Source: an uncultured bacterium (GTDB taxonomy: Bacteria; Actinomycetota; Coriobacteriia; Coriobacteriales; Coriobacteriaceae). From it: a stretch of DNA of 51,349 nucleotides. Location: NCBI GenBank assembly GCA_905215815.1, contig CAJMRN010000003.1, positions 1 to 51,349 of the forward strand, read 5' to 3'. Position numbers and translations under genes: made by a program. The notes beneath the pieces were generated by a model that was not told the DNA's origin, searched no databases, and saw only the letters and a program-made list of their open reading frames with translations. Shown piece after piece: positions 22,544 through 33,252 of this stretch. The stretch's first letter is position 1. Each line of letters begins with the position of its first letter.

Positions 22544-23209
22544 ATGACCATGGTGCAAAACGTTGTAGAGAAGCTCCCTTTTTGGGCGCATCTGTCTTCT
22601 GACGAGAGGACGCTCGTTTTGGAGCAGGCCGTCTTGCGCACCTTCGATGCCGGCCAGCTTATCGGCGGCAGCGATAGCTCCTGTACCGTCATGTTCCTTG
22701 TCGTTCAGGGTGGTGTCCGCGTCAGCCTCCTTTCCGAGGAAGGCAAGGAGATCACGCTCTTTAGGATTGGGTGCGGCGAGTGCTGCGTTACAACAGCTTC
22801 GTGCGTAATTCGGCAAATCTCCTTTGGCACGTTGGTTGCCGCAACAGAGAAATCCGAGCTCCTTATTGTGCCTATCGGTGTTTGCGAGCATCTTGCCAGC
22901 AACAATATTTTCGTCAAAGTCTTTATGCTCGAAGTGGAGGCGCGGCGCTACTCTCAGGTGGTTCGTGTGCTCCAACAGATGCTTTTCCGACGTCTCGACC
23001 AGCGTGTTGCCGACTATTTGGTTGAGCGATGCCAGGCAACGGGGTCAATGGAGCTCCGGGTCACTCAAGACGAGCTGGCGCGTGACATCAACTCTGCCCG
23101 CGAGGCGGTGACGCGCGTGCTGCGTCGTCTTGCCAATGAAGGTCTTGTCGAGGTGAAGCGCGGGCGAATCCTTGTTCTGGATGTCGACGGTTTGACACGC
23201 CTGCCGTAG
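22544..23209 (+). CDS. Crp/Fnr-family transcriptional regulator
   Basis: A 221-residue regulator with an N-terminal cyclic-nucleotide-type beta roll and a C-terminal Crp helix-turn-helix (RVTQDELARDINSAREAVTRVLRRLANEGLV). The sensor domain lacks the four N-terminal Cys of oxygen-sensing FNR. It has cysteines in CGECCVTTASC, near the end of the roll, that could sense thiol or redox state. This pattern is known in Crp-type regulators beside sulfur and CoA-disulfide reductase genes. GAAGGAG precedes ATG 22544. It lies just upstream of the rhodanese/CoADR operon, its likely target. Confidence 0.92.
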   Translation: MTMVQNVVEKLPFWAHLSSDERTLVLEQAVLRTFDAGQLIGGSDSSCTVMFLVVQGGVRVSLLSEEGKEITLFRIGCGECCVTTASCVIRQISFGTLVAATEKSELLIVPIGVCEHLASNNIFVKVFMLEVEARRYSQVVRVLQQMLFRRLDQRVADYLVERCQATGSMELRVTQDELARDINSAREAVTRVLRRLANEGLVEVKRGRILVLDVDGLTRLP

Positions 23210-23280
23210 CGATGGCTTTGCCATGGTGCCTATCCACCCAGTGCCTGGCACTCGCTCTTAAGAAAAAATTGTCCCATACG

Positions 23281-23322
23281 GTGACTTGGTCACGGAACCG
23301 GTCTGCGCCTTCCGGGCATACT
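23281..23322 (+). promoter_or_regulatory. Candidate class II Crp/Fnr-type promoter
   Basis: The palindrome GTGAC-TTG-GTCAC (23281-23293) is centred near 23287. A -10-like CATACT lies at 23317-23322, predicting a start near 23328 and placing the palindrome near -41, the class II activator position. There is no -35 consensus, as expected for an activator-dependent promoter. It reads toward the rhodanese gene. Confidence 0.45.
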
Positions 23323-23361
23323 GGCATCAAACGATAGGGCAAGCGAGCAAAGGAGCTCATC

Positions 23362-23682
23362 ATGGGATTGTTCAATCTATTTGCTGGGGTGGATATCAAC
23401 AAAGGTGTTGAAGAGTGCCGTGCGACCGAAGGTGCGGTGTTGATCGATGTGCGTGGCGCTGATGAGTATCGGCAGGGACATATCCCCGGTGCCATCAACA
23501 TTCCCCTCGATGGCGTCAATCGCGTGCTTGTCGAGTATCCAAAGAAGGATACGCCTCTGTTCGTGCATTGCCTGAGTGGCGCTCGTAGCGGTCGCGCTGC
23601 GAGCTTTCTTCAGCGTGCGGGCTACGTCAACGTGAAGAACATCGGCGGAATCAATAGCTACAGCGGAAAGGTGGTGCGTTAA
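23362..23682 (+). CDS. Rhodanese-like domain protein
   Basis: A 106-residue single-domain rhodanese. The active-site Cys70 lies in HCLSGARSGRA, and the family's LIDVRGADEYRQGHIPGAINIP segment is present. It binds and transfers sulfane sulfur. It is followed after 2 nt by the CoA-disulfide reductase-rhodanese gene. AAAGGAG precedes the start. Cytoplasmic, no signal. Confidence 0.95.
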   Translation: MGLFNLFAGVDINKGVEECRATEGAVLIDVRGADEYRQGHIPGAINIPLDGVNRVLVEYPKKDTPLFVHCLSGARSGRAASFLQRAGYVNVKNIGGINSYSGKVVR

Positions 23683-23684
23683 CT

Positions 23685-25376
23685 ATGAAGGTGGTTATCG
23701 TGGGGGGCGTTGCTGGCGGTGCATCGGCGGCAGCGCGCTTGCGCAGGCTTGACGAGCAGGCGGAGATTGTCGTTTTTGAGCGCACAGGTTATGTCTCCTA
23801 TGCTAACTGCGGATTGCCATACTTTATTGGCGGCGTGATTGAGGAGGAGCCTGCGCTCACGCTGCAATCGCCCGAGGGCTTTTGGAATCGATTCCGCATT
23901 GCCGTGAAGACGAGCCACGAGGTGATCGCCATTCATCCCGATGTGCATACGGTTGACGTTCGCGACCTGCTCACCGGCGAGGAATTTGTCGAGACGTATG
24001 ACAAGCTGATTCTTTCGCCAGGCGCGCATCCCATTCGCCCCGCTCTTGCGGGAATCGATTTGGATAAGATCTTTAGCCTTCGAACGGTAGAGGACACGCT
24101 GCGCATTCATGGTTATGTGCAAGAGCATGAGCCGAGGAGCGCCGTGGTGATCGGTGGCGGCTTTATCGGTGTTGAGGCTGCCGAGAACCTGCGTGGCTTG
24201 GGTCTCGAGGTGACGCTTTTGCAGCGCCCCGGGCAGCTGATGAACAACCTGGACTACGACATGGCGACGCTGCTTCATGCAGAGGTCCGCGAGCATGGCA
24301 TTGACCTGCGCCTTCGTGCCGACGTTACGGGCTTTGAGGAGGCCGATGGCCGTGTGGTCACACATGTGGCGGGCGATGATTCCATTATGGCCGATATGGT
24401 GCTACTCGCTATCGGCGTTGCGCCCGAGAGCCATTTGGCAAAGAAAGCTGGTATCGAGCTGGGCATCAAGGGCTCCATTGTGGTGAACGACCGCATGGAG
24501 ACGTCTGCTCCTGACGTATATGCCGTGGGTGATGCCGTGCAGGTCAAGCATCAGGTGACGGGTGAGGACGCGGTGATTTCCCTTGCAGGCCCCGCTAATA
24601 AGCAGGGACGTATCGTCGCCGACGTGATTTGTGGCTTAGACAGTCGCTATCAGGGCTCGCTGGGTTCTTCGGTAATCAAAGTGTTCGACTTGACAGCTGC
24701 GAGCACGGGTCTTTCTGTGAAGGCAGCGCGTGCGGCGGGAATCGATTACGAGAGCGTCGTGCTGTCACCTGGATCGCATGCGGGTTATTATCCCGGGGCC
24801 ACGCCCATGACCATGAAAGTTGTGTTTGAGAGGGAAACCTTGCGTCTGCTGGGCGCGCAGATTGTGGGCATCGATGGCGTGGACAAGCGCATCGATGTGC
24901 TGGCGACGGCAATCCAGGCCGGTATTCGGGCCGATAAGCTCAAGGATTTGGATTTGGCTTATGCGCCGCCGTATTCTTCGGCGAAAGACCCGGTGAACAT
25001 GGCCGGTTTTATGATCGAAAACGTGGGCTCGGGCATGCTCAAGCAGTGGCATTGGGAGCAGGAACCGGATCTGCCGCGCGATGGTAGTGTGCAGCTGCTC
25101 GATGTCCGTATGGTTGGCGAGTATGACCTCGGACATATCGACGGCTTTGTGAACATTCCCGTCGATGACTTGCGTGCTCGCTTGGGGGAGCTTGACGTGA
25201 CAAAGCCTGTTTATGTTATTTGCCAAAGTGGTCTTCGCAGCTACATTGGCTGCCGCATCCTCGCTCAGTACGGTTTTGACTGCTATAACTTCTCGGGTGG
25301 CTATCGCTTCTTTGCTGCTGTGACTAAAGACCATCGCGGTAGCGATAACGTGATGCCGTGTGGATTGGAAAAGTAA
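23685..25376 (+). CDS. CoA-disulfide reductase-type flavoprotein with C-terminal rhodanese domain
   Basis: A 563-residue fusion. The N-terminal pyridine nucleotide-disulfide oxidoreductase has a dinucleotide loop GGVAGGASAAARLRR, the single active-site Cys42 in YANCGLPYFIGG typical of CoADR and NADH oxidase/polysulfide reductases, and FAD-binding VYAVGDAVQ. The C-terminal rhodanese carries its own Cys (about residue 513) in VICQSGLRS. Such proteins reduce CoA disulfide, CoA persulfide or polysulfide with NAD(P)H. It is co-transcribed with the small rhodanese and probably controlled by the Crp-type regulator. Confidence 0.93.
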   Translation: MKVVIVGGVAGGASAAARLRRLDEQAEIVVFERTGYVSYANCGLPYFIGGVIEEEPALTLQSPEGFWNRFRIAVKTSHEVIAIHPDVHTVDVRDLLTGEEFVETYDKLILSPGAHPIRPALAGIDLDKIFSLRTVEDTLRIHGYVQEHEPRSAVVIGGGFIGVEAAENLRGLGLEVTLLQRPGQLMNNLDYDMATLLHAEVREHGIDLRLRADVTGFEEADGRVVTHVAGDDSIMADMVLLAIGVAPESHLAKKAGIELGIKGSIVVNDRMETSAPDVYAVGDAVQVKHQVTGEDAVISLAGPANKQGRIVADVICGLDSRYQGSLGSSVIKVFDLTAASTGLSVKAARAAGIDYESVVLSPGSHAGYYPGATPMTMKVVFERETLRLLGAQIVGIDGVDKRIDVLATAIQAGIRADKLKDLDLAYAPPYSSAKDPVNMAGFMIENVGSGMLKQWHWEQEPDLPRDGSVQLLDVRMVGEYDLGHIDGFVNIPVDDLRARLGELDVTKPVYVICQSGLRSYIGCRILAQYGFDCYNFSGGYRFFAAVTKDHRGSDNVMPCGLEK

Positions 25377-25488
25377 GGCCTTTTGAGCGGCGTGTATGAC
25401 AATGACAAGATAGAGTAGGACAAACGCGTCGAATACGAACGGCGGGGGAGAGCGGGCAAGTGCGCTCGCGTGGGAGAGGTTGCCGTCC

Positions 25489-28741
<3,253 letters not shown>

Positions 28742-28743
<2 letters not shown>

Positions 28744-28774
28744 TGTGACAAAGGGACGGTCGCTTTGTCACATT
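28742..28774. repeat. Palindromic intergenic element, second copy
   Basis: AATGTGACAAAGGGAC, G, GTCGCTTTGTCACATT: the same 16-1-16 layout as at 22184, with one mismatched pair. Compared with that copy, the seventh arm base changes G to A and its partner C to T, a compensatory pair. It begins on the last two bases of the ABC transporter's stop codon. Confidence 0.9.
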
Positions 28775-28804
28775 GAGACCCTTGCGAAATTAGAGCGTAA
28801 GCCT

Positions 28805-29938
28805 TTAGTTCTTCTTTGCAGAGAGCATGAGCCTAATTTCCGGATGGGTGTATTCGTCGAATTCTTCTGCGGCTTCGGTGTCAAAGGTGTAGTACGACTT
28901 GATAGATTCGTCCTCCGTCTTGATGCTGATTTCTTCATATAGGGATCCGGCTAAAAATGCCTGTTTAAATTCATCCGACAGGCTACATGGCGTGAGGAGG
29001 CCCGGTGTGGCAACGGAAATGTCCAACCCGTTGAGCGGGGCGCAGAGCGTCGCGATATCCTGCTCGGCGCGGGCGAGGTTGTCTGCAAGGCTTGCCTCGG
29101 GGTCGATCTGACTGGTGTAATCGACGTCCGTGAGCATGCCGTCTGCATCAAAAGAAAGGTAGACATAGGCTGCTTGAGCGCCAAGGTCATTATCGCGCAG
29201 ATAGCCGATAATGCGGTAGCCGTAGTCGTGATACGACTCGTATGGGTCGTCTGCCGCGACGCGTTCGCACACGGGCTCCAAGGCATCTTGCGCGATGGCG
29301 AGCTGCTCGGCGGCTGCAGCCTTTCTTGCCTGAAGCTCGTTATTTCCCTGGACAAACTGCGGGATGTAGACGCCAAGCAGCACAATGGCGGGCACGACGA
29401 TGAGGGCGATCATCTGCTTCTTGGCGCTCGGAATCGTCACGCCGTATGCGTTTGCCATGGCTTCGGCGTTGCTCGAGGTCTCGGCCAGCACGTCTGCCGC
29501 CGTGGCGACTGCCCCTACGGCGCTGGCAACCTCGGCGGCACCGCCCAGGTTGCGCGCGAGATCGTTATCGCTGTTCTTGAGCAGGCGGCCGGCAGCTTGC
29601 GTGGCAAGCACGCCGGCGACCTCCGCGGAACGGTCCTTGTTGGTCTGGGCTACCGCAAGCCTGCTCTGCAGCTCCTTCCACTGTTTGCCCTGCATTCCAA
29701 AGCGCGGTGCAAGAGCGCAATAGCAAAAGACGGCGAGTTCGATTACGGTGAGTGCGATGGCGGTATATATGCCCGCGGGTTGGAATTCTTTTTGGTGGAA
29801 CGCGATATCGTTGATCATTTGGAGCGGCAACATCAGCAGGCATGCTACGAACGACATGGCGAGTGCAGTCGCTGCGATCTTGGGGTACGTGCAGTACCGC
29901 TGGATGCGTTTCTTTTCTTGCTCGGTGAGCTGCTGCAT
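28805..29938 (-). CDS. Membrane protein of unknown function
   Basis: A 377-residue protein that I do not recognise. Two spans lie near the N-terminus (ATALAMSFVACLLMLPL; IYTAIALTVIELAVFCYC), then a cytoplasmic Ala-rich helical segment (about 95-155), a third span (IALIVVPAIVLLGVYIPQF) and a soluble domain of about 190 residues that is rich in acidic residues and ends in SAKKN. ATG 29938 is preferred to upstream codons because a GAGG lies 6 nt before it; the start is uncertain. It is divergent from the Dus gene. Confidence 0.75.
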   Translation of the reverse strand: MQQLTEQEKKRIQRYCTYPKIAATALAMSFVACLLMLPLQMINDIAFHQKEFQPAGIYTAIALTVIELAVFCYCALAPRFGMQGKQWKELQSRLAVAQTNKDRSAEVAGVLATQAAGRLLKNSDNDLARNLGGAAEVASAVGAVATAADVLAETSSNAEAMANAYGVTIPSAKKQMIALIVVPAIVLLGVYIPQFVQGNNELQARKAAAAEQLAIAQDALEPVCERVAADDPYESYHDYGYRIIGYLRDNDLGAQAAYVYLSFDADGMLTDVDYTSQIDPEASLADNLARAEQDIATLCAPLNGLDISVATPGLLTPCSLSDEFKQAFLAGSLYEEISIKTEDESIKSYYTFDTEAAEEFDEYTHPEIRLMLSAKKN

Positions 29939-30014
29939 GGGGGCCTCGACTCTCATCGTTCTACGCGGACGATGCACGCATGCGTTTGAGTATAAATGAG
30001 TGCAGGGCGTCGGT

Positions 30015-30051
30015 TGCTCTAACACGGCGCTAATGGCGTGGTGTTAGAGCA
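30015..30051. repeat. 11-bp inverted repeat between divergent genes
   Basis: TGCTCTAACAC / GTGTTAGAGCA with a 15-nt centre. It lies upstream of both the membrane protein gene and dus, so could be an operator or leader hairpin. Confidence 0.6.
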
Positions 30052-30062
30052 CAAGGCATAAT

Positions 30063-30097
30063 GAACATGACAAAGGGGCAGTCCCTTAGTCATGTTC
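30063..30097. repeat. Palindromic intergenic element, third copy
   Basis: GAACATGACAAAGGGGC, A, GTCCCTTAGTCATGTTC, two mismatched pairs. It has the same core as the copies at 22184 and 28742 but different, still complementary, outer arms. It ends 21 nt before the dus start. Confidence 0.85.
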
Positions 30098-30118
30098 GTT
30101 GATATGAGAGAAGAGTAG

Positions 30119-31072
30119 ATGATCCTTTCGCTGGCCCCCATGGAGGGAATTACCGGGCATGTGTTTCGTCGCGTGCATGCGGAGTGCTTTGGCGCGCTCG
30201 ACTGTTATTACACGCCGTTTTTGCCGCCGCCGCGGGTGGGCAATCGCTTTGGCGGCAAGGCGTTTAAGGAGATCGATCCTGCCAATAACCAGGGGCTCAA
30301 CGTGGTGCCTCAGTTGATGTCCAAGAACGCGGATGAGTTTGTGTGGGCGGCACAGGTGCTCGCCGACATGGGCTATCGAGAGGTCAATCTCAACTTGGGT
30401 TGCCCCTCGGGGACGGTTGTCGCCAAGGGCAAGGGCTCGGGCTTTTTGCGCCACTTGGACGAGCTCGAAGTGTTCTTGAGCGATGTGTGCGAACGTTCGC
30501 CGTTGCCGGTGTCGGTAAAAACCAGGCTGGGGCTGGAGAGCGACGACGAATACGAGCGTGCGCTCGATCTGTATTGCCGCATGCCGCTGGCAGAGCTGAT
30601 TGTGCACCCGCGCGTGCAAAAGGACCGCTATACGGGCTCGCCGCGCAAAGAGTTTTATGGCGAGACGTTGGAGCGGGCACCGTTTCCGGTGGCATACAAC
30701 GGGGACATTTTTGATCTTGAGGATATGGACGCGCTGGTGGAGGCCTATCCTGCTACGCGCCACGTGATGCTGGGACGCGGGTTGCTCGCGAACCCTGCGC
30801 TGGCACGCATGGTCAACGGCGGTCCTGTTGCCACAGCAGCCGAGCTGCAGCGTTTCCACGACACGCTGTTTGCGGCATATGCAGAAGAGATTGGCGGCAA
30901 TGCGGTCTTCCGCATGAAGGAGTGGTGGTTCTACGCCAAGTGCGCTTTCGCTGATCCCGCTACCGTCCACAAGATCGTACGCAAGACCAAAAAGGTCGAC
31001 GAATACCGCGCCGCCGTCGAGCGCGTCTTTCGCGAGCAGCCACTTGCACCCATAGCCCGCTTCCACGGCTAG
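30119..31072 (+). CDS. tRNA-dihydrouridine synthase
   Basis: A 317-residue FMN enzyme that reduces uridine to dihydrouridine in tRNA. The N-terminus has SLAPMEGITGHVFR, the catalytic Cys95 is in LNLGCPSGTV, and IVHPRVQKDRYTG and YNGDI with the late MLGRGLLANP are FMN-binding. The C-terminal tRNA-binding helices are present. Length is normal. It is a single plus-strand gene preceded by a palindromic element. Which D-loop position it modifies is not clear. Confidence 0.95.
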   Translation: MILSLAPMEGITGHVFRRVHAECFGALDCYYTPFLPPPRVGNRFGGKAFKEIDPANNQGLNVVPQLMSKNADEFVWAAQVLADMGYREVNLNLGCPSGTVVAKGKGSGFLRHLDELEVFLSDVCERSPLPVSVKTRLGLESDDEYERALDLYCRMPLAELIVHPRVQKDRYTGSPRKEFYGETLERAPFPVAYNGDIFDLEDMDALVEAYPATRHVMLGRGLLANPALARMVNGGPVATAAELQRFHDTLFAAYAEEIGGNAVFRMKEWWFYAKCAFADPATVHKIVRKTKKVDEYRAAVERVFREQPLAPIARFHG

Positions 31073-31079
31073 TTGGTCG

Positions 31080-31123
31080 TTGGGGACGTTCTTTAACGAC
31101 TAGTCATTTAAGAACGTCCCCAA
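31080..31123. repeat. 14-bp inverted repeat between convergent genes
   Basis: TTGGGGACGTTCTT / AAGAACGTCCCCAA, perfect, with a 16-nt centre containing ACTAGT. It lies between dus and the convergent glutaredoxin gene and has no T-tract. It shares GGGAC with the palindrome family above. Confidence 0.8.
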
Positions 31124-31136
31124 TGGCTGTGTTGCA

Positions 31137-31382
31137 CTAGAGCAGGTTCTCCTGCACCCACGCGATGATGTCGCTCGATTCGTAGAGTGGCTTGCCGTCG
31201 ATGAACAGGCAGGGAACCTGGCGTTTTCCGCCGACGGCGATGAGTGTCTGCTCGGCATCGGTATCGGTCGAGATATTGCGCTCGGGAATGGTCACGCCGT
31301 TATCGGCAAGGAAACGCTTGACCTTTATGCAATACGGGCAGCCGGTCATGACGTACAGCGCGAGCTCATGATTAGTAGCCAT
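31137..31382 (-). CDS. Glutaredoxin-family protein
   Basis: An 81-residue thiol-disulfide oxidoreductase with active site Cys15-Pro-Tyr-Cys18 (TGCPYCIKVKRFL), cis-Pro loop RQVPCLFID and a C-terminal ESSDIIAWV. ATG 31382 is chosen because GGAG precedes it; the longer frame to 31421 has no ribosome site. An additional Cys follows the cis-Pro. Cytoplasmic. It lies just downstream of the XRE-TipAS gene, 51 nt away, and may be co-transcribed with it. Confidence 0.93.
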   Translation of the reverse strand: MATNHELALYVMTGCPYCIKVKRFLADNGVTIPERNISTDTDAEQTLIAVGGKRQVPCLFIDGKPLYESSDIIAWVQENLL

Positions 31383-31433
31383 AGGTCTCCAATCGGTTGC
31401 GGTTTTGATTGAAATACCCAAAGCCGCCGCGGT

Positions 31434-32261
31434 CTATGCGCGCGTCAACGACGACTCGATGGCCTGGACCAGAAACGCCGTGGCTCCGGTGCCGCAGGGC
31501 TTGTCGTAGTAGTCAACAAAGCGCTGGTCGGCAAGATAGCCGTGGGCGAGACCCAGGTACGCTTCATTCTGGGGTTCACGTCCCCAGTTAAGGCCAATCC
31601 ATCGACGGTGCATTGCGACAAGTTTACGGGTCTCGTTGCTCTCTGGGTCGCCGTCGCCCGTGGCAATCGAGAGCTGATCCAGAATAGCGCGTTCAAGTTC
31701 TTTCATGTCATTCCATGTCTCGGGATCCATGTCCAGTAACGTTTCGTTTGCTGCATCGATAGCCTCATCGCCATAGCGCGCCCGCGCTTCGGCGCCGTAG
31801 CGCTCCTCGTTTTCCTGCACGGTGCGCCAGCGCTCCAGTTGCGGCAGGACGGCGCCCATGAGCGAGACGGCTTCGTCGAGCGACATGCCGGTGTTTTGCG
31901 CCAACCGCGGGGCACAGTCCTCGATTATCGCCTCCATCGTGGTGTCGTAGGTGTACTTGCCGTGGTCGTAGCACCACTTGCAGTAATGGTCAGTCGTGGC
32001 GCCCATGGCATCGGTGCCGCAGTCGTCGGGCGTGAGTATCATGCCGCAGCTCTGGCAATAGTGCTCGGGCATTTCGAGCAGATGAGACAGAGGCTCGCCG
32101 GTCACGGCGGCGATGAGCTTCATCATGTCGATGCCCGGTGTGACCTCGCCACGCTCCCAACGGCTGACGGCTTGGCGTGTGACAAAGAGCTTGGCGGCGA
32201 GCTGCTCCTGGGTAAGGTGATGGGCGCGACGGACAGCGATGAGCTTTTCTGCAAAGGCCAT
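31434..32261 (-). CDS. XRE-type regulator with zinc ribbon and TipAS domain
   Basis: A 275-residue multidomain regulator. Residues about 5-60 form a lambda-repressor-type HTH (LTQEQLAAKLFVTRQAVSRWE). Residues 68-100 have a zinc-ribbon pattern (YCQSCGMIL ... YCKWCYDHGKY). The C-terminal half resembles the TipAS drug-binding domain (MHRRWIGLNWGREP; GLAHGYLADQRFVDYYD; GATAFLVQAIE). TipAS is usually attached to MerR HTHs; here the HTH is XRE type. ATG 32261 has TAGGAG 5 nt upstream. Its ligand may be a cyclic peptide or other amphipathic compound, by analogy. Probably transcribed with the glutaredoxin gene. Confidence 0.85.
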   Translation of the reverse strand: MAFAEKLIAVRRAHHLTQEQLAAKLFVTRQAVSRWERGEVTPGIDMMKLIAAVTGEPLSHLLEMPEHYCQSCGMILTPDDCGTDAMGATTDHYCKWCYDHGKYTYDTTMEAIIEDCAPRLAQNTGMSLDEAVSLMGAVLPQLERWRTVQENEERYGAEARARYGDEAIDAANETLLDMDPETWNDMKELERAILDQLSIATGDGDPESNETRKLVAMHRRWIGLNWGREPQNEAYLGLAHGYLADQRFVDYYDKPCGTGATAFLVQAIESSLTRA

Positions 32262-32389
32262 AACGGCTCCTATCTGCTGGTTGATGGCTTAAGCATACGC
32301 GGCGGCAGGCGCCCTTCCAAGCAACCGTTGGTTGCACGACGGGGGACCGCGGCGAAGAATTGCGCGCAACGCCCCACACCTTCATGCCG

Positions 32390-32403
32390 TACAATGGCCG
32401 GCA
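32390..32403 (+). promoter_or_regulatory. Candidate promoter giving a leaderless trmO transcript
   Basis: TACAAT (32390-32395) is a good -10 element with predicted start near 32402-32403, exactly the ATG of trmO. No ribosome site precedes that ATG. There is no clear -35. An inverted GCAACC-GTT-GGTTGC lies at 32321-32335 in the same gap. Confidence 0.35.
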
Positions 32404-33140
32404 TGGAACCTATTGCACACATACATACCGACCTGCCGCAGAAGTTCGGCATTCCGCGCAACAGCTTTTTGGCGCCCCATCTGCAGGGACGCATCGTCTT
32501 TGAGCCGGAATTTGCCTCCAACGCAGCAGTTGAGGGTCTGGATTCCTTCTCTCACCTATGGCTGCTCTGGCGCTTCGAAAACGGAACGCCCGGCGGCACG
32601 GCTAAGGATATTGCCGCCGACGCTAAAACACAGGACAGGTCCGGCACTAATGCCAAGTGGTCGAAGACCGTGCGCCCGCCGCGTCTGGGCGGAGCCGAAC
32701 GTGTGGGAGTGTTTGCCACGCGCAGCCCGTTTCGCCCTAATCCCATCGGTCTTACCTGTGTCAAGCTCGATCGTATCGAGCTTACCGATGACGGCCCCAT
32801 CATCCATGTGCTGGGGGCCGACCTGCGCGACGGCACGCCCATCTACGACATTAAGCCCTACATTCCGTTTGCGGACTGTCACCCGGATGCGACCGGTGGC
32901 TGGATTGAGGATGCTCCGTGGCAAGAGCTCGACGTCGAGTTCCCGCAAGCACTGCAGGATATGGTCCCGCCCGCAAAGCTCCCTGGCTTGGTCGAGGTCC
33001 TTCGCCAAGATCCGCGCCGCGCGGGCAGCAAGCACGAGCCAAACCGCGTTTACCATTTGGCTTACGCCGGGCTCGACATATCTTTTACGGTCGATGAAAC
33101 CCAGCTAACCGTAGTCGCCGTCAACGACGCGCGAGACTAA
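32403..33140 (+). CDS. trmO: tRNA (N6-threonylcarbamoyladenosine(37)-N6)-methyltransferase TrmO
   Basis: A 245-residue protein of the TrmO/TsaA (YaeB) family, which methylates t6A37 of tRNA using S-adenosylmethionine. The single-sheet domain is seen in GRIVFEPEF, FSHLWLLWRFE, RVGVFATRSPFRPNPIGLTC and LRDGTPIYDIKPY. The C-terminal extension (NRVYHLAYAGLDISF) is typical of the bacterial form. An in-frame ATG at 32394 is an alternative start; neither has a Shine-Dalgarno sequence. A much longer frame from 31839 overlaps the opposite-strand XRE-TipAS gene and is rejected. It lies divergent from that gene. Confidence 0.92.
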   Translation: MEPIAHIHTDLPQKFGIPRNSFLAPHLQGRIVFEPEFASNAAVEGLDSFSHLWLLWRFENGTPGGTAKDIAADAKTQDRSGTNAKWSKTVRPPRLGGAERVGVFATRSPFRPNPIGLTCVKLDRIELTDDGPIIHVLGADLRDGTPIYDIKPYIPFADCHPDATGGWIEDAPWQELDVEFPQALQDMVPPAKLPGLVEVLRQDPRRAGSKHEPNRVYHLAYAGLDISFTVDETQLTVVAVNDARD

Positions 33141-33252
33141 CCAGCCATTCGTCCGCACCCGTCAAATTAAGCGCCAAACCCCGCGCCAAAACCGCCCACG
33201 CTGGTGGACAATAACGCCTATCGAAACAGTCTACTTTGCACGGGAGTCCAGC

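Noticed and set aside
31839..32402. N-terminal extension of TrmO
   Set aside because: The frame runs opposite the XRE-TipAS gene; TrmO homology begins at 32403.
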